Assembly: GCF_000330505.1 (NCBI RefSeq)
Contig: NW_004191722.1
Span: 7,713-71,712 of the forward strand
Direction: 5' to 3'
Length of the DNA: 64,000 nt
DNA from: Entamoeba invadens IP1
Lineage: Eukaryota > Evosea > Mastigamoebida > Endamoebidae
The position numbers were made by a program, and so were the translations under genes. The notes beneath the pieces are model-generated. The model saw only the letters and a program-made list of their open reading frames with translations, was not told the DNA's origin and did no database searches. This document shows positions 29,790 to 40,062 of the stretch, in pieces. How positions within the stretch are numbered: the first letter of the stretch is position 1; each line of letters opens with the position of its first letter.

Positions 29790-30560
29790 TCAGTTGAGGA
29801 GTCTGTCCAGATACGTCTGGTATACCGTCCTACACTTTGTGATGCATCCGCATAACAAATCTGTCGAAACGAGTGCCTTTCCGCCATGGATGCTGACGTG
29901 ATTTACTTTGTCTTCACTGAGGATAAACGACAAATAAGCTTGTTGCACACCATCGCCATTTTGCAAGAAAAATGAGAAGGGGACCGGGTGATATGCGAAG
30001 TCGAGTTTATATTCGGAGCCTTTCACAATTTGGCAGAGCCCATCGACTCCGATTGTGATATCATTTAAATTCACTTTACTTTAGTGTATTCGCTGGAATT
30101 GAAAATACGAAGAGTCACAGATATTACATATTAAAAACAAACGTTGGAGCAACGCAGAAACTGCAGCTAAGATAGCGACGTCGAACACACAGCCATCATC
30201 ATCAATGATATAAAGAACTAAATGCACTTGTTGGTAATAACACGTTTGGTTGTCTGGAGTTGAAACGACAAGTCTGTTAACATTAGAAAACAAGTCTGGG
30301 TCATTAAACACTTCGTTCATCCATACTTCGACACTTTGAATATTCGGAGATGCTTGTTTGGATAACCCACTCGACTGCAACTTCGTCTCAAATAAAATAG
30401 GGTTTGAACCGTCATTCACTTTCTTGTGGACACTTGTTGTCGCTCCACACACGATGTGCGTGCTTCCGATTTTGTAGGACGACGACGCAGAAATGTCGTG
30501 TAACACGTCCCGCTTAATTGTGTGATCTTTTCCTTTTGTGTTGAAAACCATTCGTGACAT
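29790..30560 (-). CDS. Exosome RNase-PH-type subunit (RRP43/RRP42/RRP45 group), two exons
   Basis: Exon 1 (30560-30143) holds the N-terminal part of the RNase PH fold: IGSTHIVCGATTSVHKK, then YQQVHLVLYIIDDDGCVFDVAILAAVSALLQ. The latter is the helix characteristic of PH-ring exosome subunits. Intron 30142-30074 (69 nt) starts GTTTGT and ends GTAAAG. Exon 2 (30073-29790) gives the second lobe (LDFAYHPVPFSFFL..., TDLLCGCITKCRTVY). The joined product is 233 aa, a little short, with a reduced N-terminus. The eukaryotic ring subunits are structural and channel RNA to the catalytic exosome nucleases. The sequence does not clearly separate RRP43 from RRP42/45; HPV and the weak N-terminal motif favour RRP43. 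Confidence 0.78.
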
Positions 30561-31438
30561 CGCTGTTTGATTTTTTGAAGTTCTTTGAACTTAAAACCCT
30601 TTTTATACTTTAATGTATATTCAATACTCTGCTCAATAAAGTAGTGTTTAAACAATGAAATATAATGAATAAAATATGTTAAAGTGTTCTAAAACAACAT
30701 AATACCACTTTAGATTTAAATTGGTGTGAAAACAACAATGACTGTTGAAGCTTGAGTATGGTTTGTATAAGCAAATATTGTCTGTTTTCTCTTCTTTTTA
30801 TATTTTTATAATATTTAACGGTATACACTATATTATCTTAAAATGATGGGTTATTTTGCTTTAATTAAAACTTTTTAGTTCCTTACCAATTGCAATATTG
30901 ACAAGTAATTAATTAATAATAAATTTTACTATGAATTTGTCTAATATTCGGGATTTAATGTGTGAAAAGAAAACAAATTTTTTTACACTTCGCTGGATTT
31001 TCGCATAATTCAGACTTTTTATATGAGTTTAAATATTAAATTAAAAATATATTTTTCCAAATATATACAAAATAATACAATGGTAAATTAAATTATATTA
31101 AAACCATAATTATTAATAAAATGAAAAAAAGATGGAAAAAAGTTAAATAACAAATTATGACAAACAATAGAATTTCTAATAAACAATAATATAAAAACAA
31201 GAATTATTTTGATAAGTGAGTTATTTTAATCACATTTTGGTATTCTAAAAATAGATAATGATTACAAAAATATGGTTAAAAATGGTTTAACAAAACTAGT
31301 TTCTTTAGTTATTTGAATATCCTTTTCTTAGTGTTTTCCGTGTCTTTGAAACTTCCCCGACTACTCGGGGTTTTGATTTTTTGATTCACAACTAACATGA
31401 AGGAGCTTTCAACCTAATAAATTCATTTGGCTTCACCA
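30561..31438. other. Intergenic; one GC-rich hairpin
   Basis: About 880 AT-rich bases between divergent genes. The only structure noted is CCCCGA-CTAC-TCGGGG at 31355-31370, followed by T-runs, 70 bases before the expansin-like gene. It may be a 5' leader hairpin or chance. No gene seen. Confidence 0.45.
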
Positions 31439-33101
31439 ATGGACTTAGCACTCTTTTTTCTTTTTGTTGTTGCTCTTCCTACACACTCCCAGTTATCTGG
31501 ATGTATGGTTTGTTCTTTCTTTGACTCTATATATATACGTTTATATTACTTTTGAAATTAAATAAAATGCAAACTGATAGACAGACGAGGTGGTACACTG
31601 CGATCAAAGACAACGTCGACTCGCCGAATGGGATGGTAGCGAGTCAAGTTCAAATCACGCAAAATTGTTTTACAAATGTCCCCGATTATGAAACGAAAGT
31701 GTACTCTTATGTCACACACCGTGAGTGCTACATTCACGAGTCTTATGCATTTTATTCAACACAAAGTCTGAACGTCACCCGTTGTGGGCAGTGTTTAGAG
31801 TTAACAGGCTCGACACAAAATCCCTTCAAATGTGTTGTCACGGGGTTCTTTAAAGAGAAGGAAGAGAACAACTTAACAGACGTCGACCTCAAATCCGTCG
31901 TCTTTCTATCGAACGCAAATTACAATTACATCGCAACCAACATCCATTCGTCATTCAATCATGCCTCACAAGTCAGTTTAAGAGTCATCGGATGCACTTC
32001 CGAGGTGATCCCCGTGCTTTATATCATCAACACTTTCTTCACAATAGATAGAAAGATGTCGACGGTGCAAGTGGTTAATACAGATGTACTTCACAAGATC
32101 ATGATTGTCGATTTTGAGGAGTTCAAAATGAACACCGATGGGACTTATACAATCCCGGCTCGTAGTAACATCAACATTCAGCTTGTCGGTATCAACAACG
32201 TCAAAATTGGATTTCTCGGGGTTAACTCATTGGACGTCAATCACTCGTTTTACGCCGAAACACAATTTCCAGTCGAGGCGCCGCCTAATAACTGTTTCTT
32301 CTCTCCAGAGACACAAGTTTTGAGTGATTGGACTGTCAACCCTGCTTTAATCTCGCCAGTCAGAAGGTTCTTCTTGTGGAAATTTTACTTAGCAAACAAA
32401 ACGTCGACGTTCAATTTCGACACAACTGTGAGAAATGTTGTAATACCCGACTACTTCAATTCGAAACTTGGAATAGCATATCCGACTGCTTTTAAATTTG
32501 GACAGACAATGAAGAAGCTTGAACTGATGTTGAAATTCAGTAAGAAGAATTACTCAATCAAAAAATGGGTGTTGTTACTCACAGAATACTCGGAGATTGC
32601 GGGAAAGATCAACACGACCATTTGCGCTCCCGAACCAAATGAAACACAGATAAACGACACACACGTCTTGATCACTTTGAATTTCAATAACGACGAGTGC
32701 TTCCGATACGGTTTGTTCTGTACTGTTCTTAACTTGCCAGATAACAGAGATACAAGAGAATCTAACATACAGCAAATCTTGTGTTATGCAGTGTAGAAAC
32801 TGGGGAAGGAACATCGCTGACTATTGTTGAAAGTGCTTTTACAAAAAGAGACGAGACTGTTTTTACAGAGTGTGGAATAGAGTCTGCAGACTGCTCGAAG
32901 TACAGCTGCACAATGAATGCGACAAAATATCCTGAAATTGGATTTAAGCCAGGCTGTGAACCAAACTGTGGAAGATGCTTATTTGGATATGAGTGCAGTA
33001 ATAAAGGCATTTGTGAAAAGGTTGTCTCCTCGAATAAAAGAAGTGGAAGTACATCAGTTGGTATAGTGTTGTGTGTATTAATTGTCATTTGTTTTTTCTA
33101 A
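31439..33101 (+). CDS. Expansin-like secreted, probably GPI-anchored protein (copy 1)
   Basis: Three exons, 507 aa. Exon 1 (31439-31507) is a signal peptide (MDLALFFLFVVALPTHSQ). Intron 1 (31508-31584) starts GTTTGT and ends GACAG. Exon 2 is 31585-32710. Intron 2 (32711-32772) starts GTTTGT and ends ATACAG. Exon 3 is 32773-33101. After a Cys-rich N-terminus comes VTRCGQCLELTG (CGQC at 90-93), which I read as the start of an expansin/EG45-type double-psi beta-barrel. A beta-rich second half follows, then a compact Cys module (CEPNCGRCLFGYECSNKGIC) and a hydrophobic tail ending CVLIVICFF, typical of GPI attachment. The frame break at 32796 is explained by the intron, not a mutation. Related to the genes at 34168 and 48646. 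Confidence 0.75.
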
Positions 33102-33759
33102 TCTGGTTGAATTTGTTCATTAGATTTATAGAAAATTCAAAACACAAATAATCTTCTCAAGTGTCCGAAATTTATTTTTCAAGCAAGACTTCTTTTGATC
33201 AACTTTTTGGAGTCCAAAAAACCAGTAAAGTGTTTTGTCAAACATCAAAAATTAAAAACCAAGTTGCCAACAAAAGAGCAGAAAAGATAAAACGCAAGGG
33301 TTATAGAGTGAGTACCTTAAAGATGTTAACTGGTTTGTAAGATTTGAAGTTCGTTATACTTTTAAAAGTATCTTTTATTGTAAAACTTCAAACAAAAATA
33401 TTTCCTGTAAATATGCGATAAGCAGAAGAGTTATTCAATAAAGAATTGATGAAGTTAAGTTATTTTGAACAAAAATGTGATAAAATAAATAATACAACCA
33501 ATAATACGTAACTGGTTTTATAACTTATTTCAACAATTAGATCCTATTTTAAAAATAATCAAGAAACAAAAATAGGATTATGTTATACCCATTCTCCACA
33601 AATCAACAAAACCAGTTAAATTGGAAACACCCCACATATTTGAGACTTCTTTCGTGGTGAAAACGATGTAGAAGGGTTGTAGAAGAAAAGTTTTGGACAG
33701 CGAAAAAAACCTACTGATGTAAATTTAAGAAAAGCAGAACTCACTTATTATAATCAAAT
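33102..33759. other. Intergenic spacer
   Basis: About 660 AT-rich bases; no gene, RNA or strong repeat seen. Confidence 0.5.
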
Positions 33760-34002
33760 ATGCAAAACTCGCAGTACTATCAGCACCTCTTAAGTAAGAC
33801 TCAAGAGAAGAAAAAGTTCTATACACTCACAATACGTGAAAAGTCACCACTTCGGACAGAAGAGATAGTGGAATACAACGCCGAATACGACTTCAATTCG
33901 TTTAGAAAGCCTAGGCGAGCTGTATCAAATCCGGGTTTCTATGAAGACAAAGAGTTTGATGAGTATCTTAAGAGGTCTTTTGCTCCCTCTTTATCTCTGT
34001 AA
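33760..34002 (+). CDS. Small unknown protein, 80 aa
   Basis: A short single-exon ORF with protein-like composition. It is hydrophilic, rich in Tyr and charged residues (EEIVEYNAEYDFNSFRKPRR), and has no membrane segment or known domain. It starts at ATG 33760 and ends SFAPSLSL. It lies tail to tail with the second expansin-like gene, 165 bases apart. The composition argues for a real gene; the function is unknown. Confidence 0.5.
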   Translation: MQNSQYYQHLLSKTQEKKKFYTLTIREKSPLRTEEIVEYNAEYDFNSFRKPRRAVSNPGFYEDKEFDEYLKRSFAPSLSL

Positions 34003-34167
34003 TTGTATTAATTTGTCTTCTTATGTCATTCTTTCTGTTTTAAAATCTAAAAATATCAATGTTTTGTGTTATAGAAAAAGCAAACAATACTATTTGAAAA
34101 ATGTCACTTTTATTTCAACTTTTAACATAAATAGAAATTTTGTCGCAATGAAAACACCAAAAATATA

Positions 34168-35610
34168 TTAGACAAGAAACAGCGCGATTGCGACGACGAA
34201 GTACATCTCCACCGTTAAAGCGCCAGACCTTGTGTTGGTCTTAGGAATGACACAACTACCTTCAACACACTGCTTTCCCGCTGGGCATTTTCCACAAAAT
34301 ACTTGGCACTCTTCATTTGAAGAACTACACTCATTATGACACATCGCAGAGGATGCGTTACATCCCATCACGTTGTTTAGACTCTCTTTTTGTTGAAACC
34401 CTATTCTGTTTACAGTGACCGTTCCACCTATCACACCAAGAAGTTTGATACTCACAAAATTGACATACTCAGAACATGTTGAGTCGACATTAATTTTCAG
34501 CAAATTGCCGTATAACACAACATTTCCAACACTGTTTTTGTACTCTTTTGATCTAAAAGACGATAACACATTCGAACATTTGACTTTTTTGTCAGTGTCA
34601 AACTTCTTCAAGTCGGCAAGTGTGAATAATTCAGCCTCTTCAAAAGTCACAGCACAGTCAGATATGAATCGAAATTCTAGCAAACTGAAATACCTGCTCA
34701 GTTGGAAGTAACTAGGGTATCCCAAGACAACTTGTATATTCTCAGTGGAGAAAGAAAATGTGAATTCTCCATTATCGAAAGTGATTGGAACAAGTCTTAG
34801 AGACGGGGTCACTCTGTAGAGTTGCCACACAAACAACTCGTCTAAGTGTTCCAACTCGGTGTTATTTTCAAACAGCAAATTTTCGGGAATGAATTGGCAT
34901 TGTGTGTTTGTTGTGTAGCGAGGGAACTGTGTAAGAGCCTGAAAAGAGGCCAATTTTGGGTGCACTTTTGGAAATACAATTGTGATTCGTTGCAACGAAA
35001 CTAACTTGACATCGGTCTCTTGTGTCACTGGAATTGTGTACGTCCCTGTGAGTATATCTTGCAGATACTCATCACTGCCAATAGCCATCTTATTGTGTTG
35101 GACGACGGTGTTCACTGGTTGCACAACGATATTATTTCCTATCACTTGTTTAATAACAAGTGATGGTTTTACTCCAAAGGGACATTCGGTGAACTGAAAA
35201 GAGACTGGGATGATGCCAACCTCGTCTGAAATGGCACTCAACTGCTCGAACATGGCATCCGTCCCATATATTATTTTGGGATCACTCTCTGTGTGGTACC
35301 CTGCTATCATTACTCGGTAACTCTCCCCACCAGTCGACGACAATTCAAGACATTCCCCACACCGAGAAAACAACCCACCAGTGACAAAAGACTTCGGGAA
35401 GTACACTTGAAGCTCGAGGATGAGGCCTTCAACAAGTGTCGAGTTGTTGTTAAAGTCGTAGCATGGGTGAACATTATTTGGCATTTTTGAGCTGAAATGA
35501 TAGCCATAAACACATGGCGATTGAGGAGAAGTCTTTTCCGAAGTGTACAACGTAAGGGTTAGTGGTAATAACAACGCAAAAAAGATGCAAATCAAATGAT
35601 GACTTCTCAT
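34168..35610 (-). CDS. Expansin-like secreted, probably GPI-anchored protein (copy 2, intronless)
   Basis: 480 aa from ATG 35610 (signal peptide MRSHHLICIFFALLLPLTLT); the in-frame ATG 18 codons upstream would put a charged stretch before the signal and is rejected. FSRCGECLELSS has CGEC at 84-87. The block MFEQLSA...VGIIPVSFQFTEC resembles the end of the expansin barrel domain (F..+A....GI+PV.++.V.C) and is the best evidence for that family. Then come a beta-rich region, the Cys module (CQVFCGKCPAGKQCVEGSC) and a C-terminal hydrophobic GPI-like signal (VEMYFVVAIALFLV). No intron is needed, in contrast to the other two copies. Likely located at the cell surface or in the cyst wall; the substrate is unknown. 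Confidence 0.75.
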   Translation of the reverse strand: MRSHHLICIFFALLLPLTLTLYTSEKTSPQSPCVYGYHFSSKMPNNVHPCYDFNNNSTLVEGLILELQVYFPKSFVTGGLFSRCGECLELSSTGGESYRVMIAGYHTESDPKIIYGTDAMFEQLSAISDEVGIIPVSFQFTECPFGVKPSLVIKQVIGNNIVVQPVNTVVQHNKMAIGSDEYLQDILTGTYTIPVTQETDVKLVSLQRITIVFPKVHPKLASFQALTQFPRYTTNTQCQFIPENLLFENNTELEHLDELFVWQLYRVTPSLRLVPITFDNGEFTFSFSTENIQVVLGYPSYFQLSRYFSLLEFRFISDCAVTFEEAELFTLADLKKFDTDKKVKCSNVLSSFRSKEYKNSVGNVVLYGNLLKINVDSTCSEYVNFVSIKLLGVIGGTVTVNRIGFQQKESLNNVMGCNASSAMCHNECSSSNEECQVFCGKCPAGKQCVEGSCVIPKTNTRSGALTVEMYFVVAIALFLV

Positions 35611-36264
35611 GTTTGTCTTTTCAGTTTTTTGTTGGTATATTTTGGATGTTCTATTACACCCCATTATGCTAATGGTGTTTTTTTAAATCAATTTTCGTAT
35701 GAAATGTCTATGTTTGGTGATTGAATGATAATTTCGCTCAATCGATTTGTTCAATTTGGACTTCAAAATCCGTTTGCTTTGTATTGTTGTTTTCCATTTT
35801 TTTTAGACTTCTTTTACTATACTTTATTAATTCTTTTACCATTTTTTTAGTTGTTTTAAAAGCAAATTCCCGCTGTATCACATTGACACCACCTGTTAAG
35901 AATCTATTTGAAAATAGAAGCTTTATTTATAGTTTGTGCTATTTTAAAAAAACACAAAACACCTCACAAAACCATCAAATTTGCTCTAAAAAACACTTAA
36001 AAATTAGTAATTCTTTTAATTAATTTATTATAATGTTATATATTATAAAACTATCAACACACAAACACACAAACGGTCGTTTTTATTAAAAAAATTTATT
36101 TTACAAAAAAAATTTTAAAAATTTTTCTTTTCACTTTTTTTAATAAATAAAAGTATTATAAAATGTAGTAAATTTTATAACAAATTTTAATACAATAAAA
36201 AGACCCATTCGAGATAAAATCAAGAGGATAGTTGAACTAGATAATTTATACTATCGAAAAGAGG
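35611..36264. other. Intergenic spacer
   Basis: About 650 bases between divergent starts. A 100-codon ORF (35721-36023) has mixed composition without motif or homologue known to me and is not called. T-runs dominate 36080-36160. Confidence 0.45.
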
Positions 36265-37554
36265 ATGGGTAAACATACTCTACTAGTGGTTCTAACGTTT
36301 TTCCTGAGTTCTGTTGTATCGTTTGAGATGTGGCATTTAACAGACGTCCACCTTGACCCACTTTACAAAACACACAGTGACCCCCTCCAGTTATGTCGTG
36401 GTGGGAAAGGGAACAGTGGGAAGTATGGAGACTATTCGTGTGACGCAAACAACGCTTTAATGGAGACGTTAGTCTCTTTTATGAAGGCGAATACTGACAT
36501 TAATGGTAAAGTGATATTATACACGGGTGATATAGTGTCACGAGCACTTCCAAATTACAACCAAGACACGGTGAAGAACGCAGTCGAAAATATCACAACC
36601 TTTTTAAGGAAATTTCCCGACTATTTTGTTGTACCTGTTTTGGGGAATCACGACGTGTTTCCTGCGAATCAAATGGCTATTAACTCGCAGTGGATGTTCA
36701 ACTACGCTGCTGACTTGTGGGTGCCATTTCTGACAAAAGACGCATTGGAGAGTTTCAAACACGGCGGGTACTATTACATGCAATTTCCAGCCAAACTTGG
36801 GATCAAAAAACAGTTAAATGTTGTTGTGTTGAACACTGTGTTATATTACAATTACAACAAACAGACGATGGACGGGACAGACCCGCTTGGGCAATTTGAG
36901 TGGTACCGCAACACTATGGACGGATTTAGAAAAACAGGGCAAAGAGCTTTAGTTGCGATGCATATCTGTCCTGGTGTGGCTGAGAGGTTTAACTACTCCG
37001 ATCAATTATATCCACAATATAATGATCGACTTGTCGACCTTTTGTCCGAATATAGTGACATCACATCCGGTATCATCTGTGGACATCTCCATACCGACAC
37101 ATTCAGAATAGTCGGGAGTGGCAATAAGAAGATTTTGGCCTTAATTGGACCGTCGGTAGACACTTGGCTTGGTACATCCCCATCGATTAGAAAAGTTGAT
37201 ATGGGCGATGGGACTGGGTTCATGGCTTCGTTCAAGAACTACAACTTTTTGTTAAGACCAAAAGGGAAGAAGAAGGGAGAAAAAGGCAAAGAAGTGAAGA
37301 CAGATAAATATAATAAGTGGAAGTTCAACTACGAATCAAGCGCGGAGTATGGGGTGAACAGTTTGAGTCCTAGCGAGTTTGAGGTGTTGTTTGCTAGAAT
37401 GGAAAAGGACGAAAAACTGTTCGAGAAGTATCACAAACACTTCAGAGGAGATACACCCGGGTTTGAATGTAACGGAAATTGTAAGGCTAATTGTCTCTGT
37501 GCTGTAAGGTACCCAAAACAAAACGACTTTGCGAATTGTGTTGTTTGGAATTAA
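36265..37554 (+). CDS. Acid sphingomyelinase-like phosphodiesterase, secreted
   Basis: 429 aa with a signal peptide (MGKHTLLVVLTFFLSSVVS). The calcineurin-like metallophosphatase motifs are all present: DVHLD, GDIVSR, GNHDVFP, the His in AMHICPG, and GHLHTD. Spacing and the flanking blocks (YGDYSCD, LNTVLYYNYN, DPLGQFEWY, Cys-rich C-terminus GFECNGNCKANCLC) match the SMPDL3/aSMase family. There is no saposin domain, as in SMPDL3 rather than true acid sphingomyelinase. It probably cleaves nucleotides or phosphodiesters in the lysosome or outside the cell. A Lys/Gly-rich insert (KGKKKGEKGKE) is lineage-specific. Confidence 0.92.
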   Translation: MGKHTLLVVLTFFLSSVVSFEMWHLTDVHLDPLYKTHSDPLQLCRGGKGNSGKYGDYSCDANNALMETLVSFMKANTDINGKVILYTGDIVSRALPNYNQDTVKNAVENITTFLRKFPDYFVVPVLGNHDVFPANQMAINSQWMFNYAADLWVPFLTKDALESFKHGGYYYMQFPAKLGIKKQLNVVVLNTVLYYNYNKQTMDGTDPLGQFEWYRNTMDGFRKTGQRALVAMHICPGVAERFNYSDQLYPQYNDRLVDLLSEYSDITSGIICGHLHTDTFRIVGSGNKKILALIGPSVDTWLGTSPSIRKVDMGDGTGFMASFKNYNFLLRPKGKKKGEKGKEVKTDKYNKWKFNYESSAEYGVNSLSPSEFEVLFARMEKDEKLFEKYHKHFRGDTPGFECNGNCKANCLCAVRYPKQNDFANCVVWN

Positions 37555-38116
37555 GTCAGTCGTTTAGTAAGTTAGTGTATAGTTCTTATGATTTACTTGT
37601 TTAGTACAAATGATAGTTATTTTATAATATATATATATATATTCTAATTGAGTATTAATAGATTTTAAATACATTTTTAATGTGAATTTTTGGTAAAAAA
37701 TGAGTTCCTAAAACAGTTTAATCTTTGTTTGTTTAGTAAAATTATTATTATTATTACTATTGAATAAGACACTATTATTATTAGTTGATGAAATTAAATC
37801 ATTGAACTATATTTTATAACAAAAAAAATTACAAAATATAGTTGTTTTATACAATCGAGTCAATAATGGTTTGATTAAATGGAAGAAAAGAATGAAACAA
37901 ATTATTTCATTTCAAATAAAACAAATAATAATAATAAATAAAACCTGTCTTGTTTAAAAAATAATACTAATTAGAATGATATACTTATTAATAAGAACGG
38001 ACTGGAAAGTTCCTAAAAACACAAGAAAAATTACAATATAAAAGTTAGTAAATTCTAATAAACAACTAAAGGATTAAATCTTAATAAAAATAACTCCATA
38101 ACAAGACTGGATTTTC
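37555..38116. other. Intergenic spacer
   Basis: About 560 AT-rich bases with a (TA)n run near 37630 and ATT repeats near 37745; no gene seen. Confidence 0.5.
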
Positions 38117-39488
38117 ATGATAGAGTATCTTGTGGTCGATAGAATGCGCAAAAAGGAATTTATAGTGTTAGGAGTGACTACTTTTGTGATAATAGCAACA
38201 ACACTTGGTCTTTCGTACTGCAACACATTATCGATATTGGATGATACAGCAGTCCCTGTAATTGTCAACTTAAATAATTTCACGAATGGCGAGTACTTAC
38301 TTCGACAAAACGTATCCCTTTCAGTGTACAATCAATGGGTAAAGCTCTCGATGTCTCTTCGCCCGGAAAATACAATGAATAGAACAACCATCACATTTGA
38401 CACGCGGACTCGACTTTCGATCGTGACAGATGACACGTACGACGTGTACACTAGTCAACAACAAATGGTGACATCTTGTTACATATTTAGTTGTGAGGAT
38501 ATGGTCATATTTTCTGACAAAGCCGTTAAAGAGGCCAGTTACATCATTTCGATTGTCATCATCGATTCTTCTGGGGAGATCGAGAGAAACAACTTTGAAG
38601 TGGAATTTAACACGGCAAAGGCAAAGCCTTGGTCGACTTTATTGTCTCTTACTGTCACTTTAGTGTTAATAGTCACCATTCTTATCGTCTTAATAGCATT
38701 CGTGATACACGCAATAGTAACAAAGCAATGGACGATATATGTCTGGTTCAACGCATTACTCTTACTCGGCTCAGCACTCTGTTCGAACCCTTTTGAACTG
38801 ATTGGATATTTCGAAAACTTCATGTGGCTCTCTTTACTCGGCGACTTCTTATCAGAGATATACACATTCATTCTAGTCGTCTACATTTTCTTCCACATCG
38901 ACCATCTCAAGTATTTGGCTATCGACGCACCATATCCTATTATGCAATGGGTCTTGCGCTCGATAGTGTTGGTATGCTTCTTCGCACTTTCTATCACCTT
39001 TTTCTTTGTACGGTTATTACAAAACAGGTCTCCGTTAGTCTCTTCAACGTCCAATTTAGCAAATGACGTCAGAGGTGTTTCTGATTTCCTCGAATTTGTG
39101 TTACTCTTCTGGGTGGTGTTACTCATACTATTTTCTTTCACAGAAGTCACTAACCCTATTAATAGAAAAAGACTCTTTTACTTGGCACCCCTTAGCTTCA
39201 TCGTCAGTGTCGATTGTTTCTTACAACTCTTTCTTAGAAACACCACAAATGATTTCCGTTTGTTTCCTTATCAGCAAATTATTAAGTAGTAATGTCATAT
39301 AACACGTTTAATTGTATTGACCGACAGCCATACCGGGGTTTCTTGTCAAAATCGCAAACACTTATTGTGTTTTGTTGATGTGTATTGGCTTTCACCAGAT
39401 CATGTTTAAACATTCAACAACAAAAGTCGAGCAGCCAGGCTCGTTGTATGAAGAGATTGATTCAGACCAGTCGATGGATTTTAATTAA
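38117..39488 (+). CDS. Seven-TM GOST-like membrane protein (Wntless/TMEM181-like), two exons
   Basis: Exon 1 (38117-39257) encodes an N-terminal signal-anchor (FIVLGVTTFVIIATTLGL). A luminal domain of about 150 residues with N-glycosylation sites follows (NFT, NVS, NRT), then six helices starting at PWSTLLSLTVTLVLIVTILI. Intron 39258-39327 (70 nt) starts GTTTGT and ends CGACAG. Exon 2 (39328-39488) adds the last helix (ANTYCVLLMCIGFHQIMF) and an acidic cytoplasmic tail ending SMDFN. Total 433 aa. The layout of signal, extracytoplasmic beta domain and 7TM, and the block YVWFNALLLLGSALCSNPFELI, suggest the GOST superfamily (Wntless, TMEM181). The ATG at 38144 is an alternative start. Family assignment is moderate; the topology is firm. 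Confidence 0.68.
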
Positions 39489-40062
39489 GTATATTCTTCC
39501 TCTTCTTAACAATTGAGTCGGTTTTAATGGTTTCATTAACTAATATATTAACCTTCAATTTTATAATTTATAGACCTAGACTTATAACATTTAATTTACT
39601 AAAATATTATTATATGTTATAATAATAATAACTAATAAAAATCCATTTGTATTTTTTTGATATTTAAAATGAAAAAGATTTTGTATTATTTGTGAATATT
39701 TAAAAACAAAAAATAGATAAATAATTTTTATATAAATTTTAAATTAATTTATAGTTATTTTAATGCTAATCCAATAACAAGTCAAATTGGAAATGCATAA
39801 TTGAATTCTTGGTTTTTTATTTTAATGCTAATAAATGATAATTATAATTCAAAAAAAATTAATAACTCAATATCGAAAATTACTTCCAGACCACAGTTTT
39901 CCAGATTCGATTCCCGGTTAGTGCTAGTTTTTGTTTTTTATTTTTTTATTTTTTTTAGTTACTAGTTATTTAATAAATAGTAGAATTAATATTAACGAAA
40001 AACTTTAAAGTATTGGTTAATTGAAAAATTTCGTTAAATTCAAATACACCAACAAAATCAAA
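39489..40062. other. Intergenic, contains a tRNA 3'-half repeat
   Basis: AT-rich spacer between convergent genes. The only structured item is the tRNA-half at 39883-39925. Confidence 0.5.
39883..39925 (+). repeat. tRNA-like repeat, 3' half
   Basis: A 43-nt match to the 3' half of the element at 44163-44235, from CTTCCAGACCACAGTTTT through box-B-like GATTCGATTCCC to TTAGTGCT. Similarity continues into the downstream AGTTTTTGTTTTTT. The 5' half is absent. Shared 3' flanks point to duplication or retrotransposition rather than independent tRNA decay. Confidence 0.65.

Noticed and set aside
32711..32796. Apparent frameshift between two parts of expansin-like copy 1
   Set aside because: A GTTTGT...ACAG intron at 32711-32772 restores the frame and matches intron 2 of copy 3 and the unspliced alignment of copy 2.
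34168..35664. Upstream ATG for expansin-like copy 2
   Set aside because: It would put 18 polar, charged residues ahead of a good signal peptide; the ATG at 35610 is preferred.
35721..36023. 100-codon ORF as a gene
   Set aside because: Composition is AT-driven, with no motif, and it lies between two divergent promoters.
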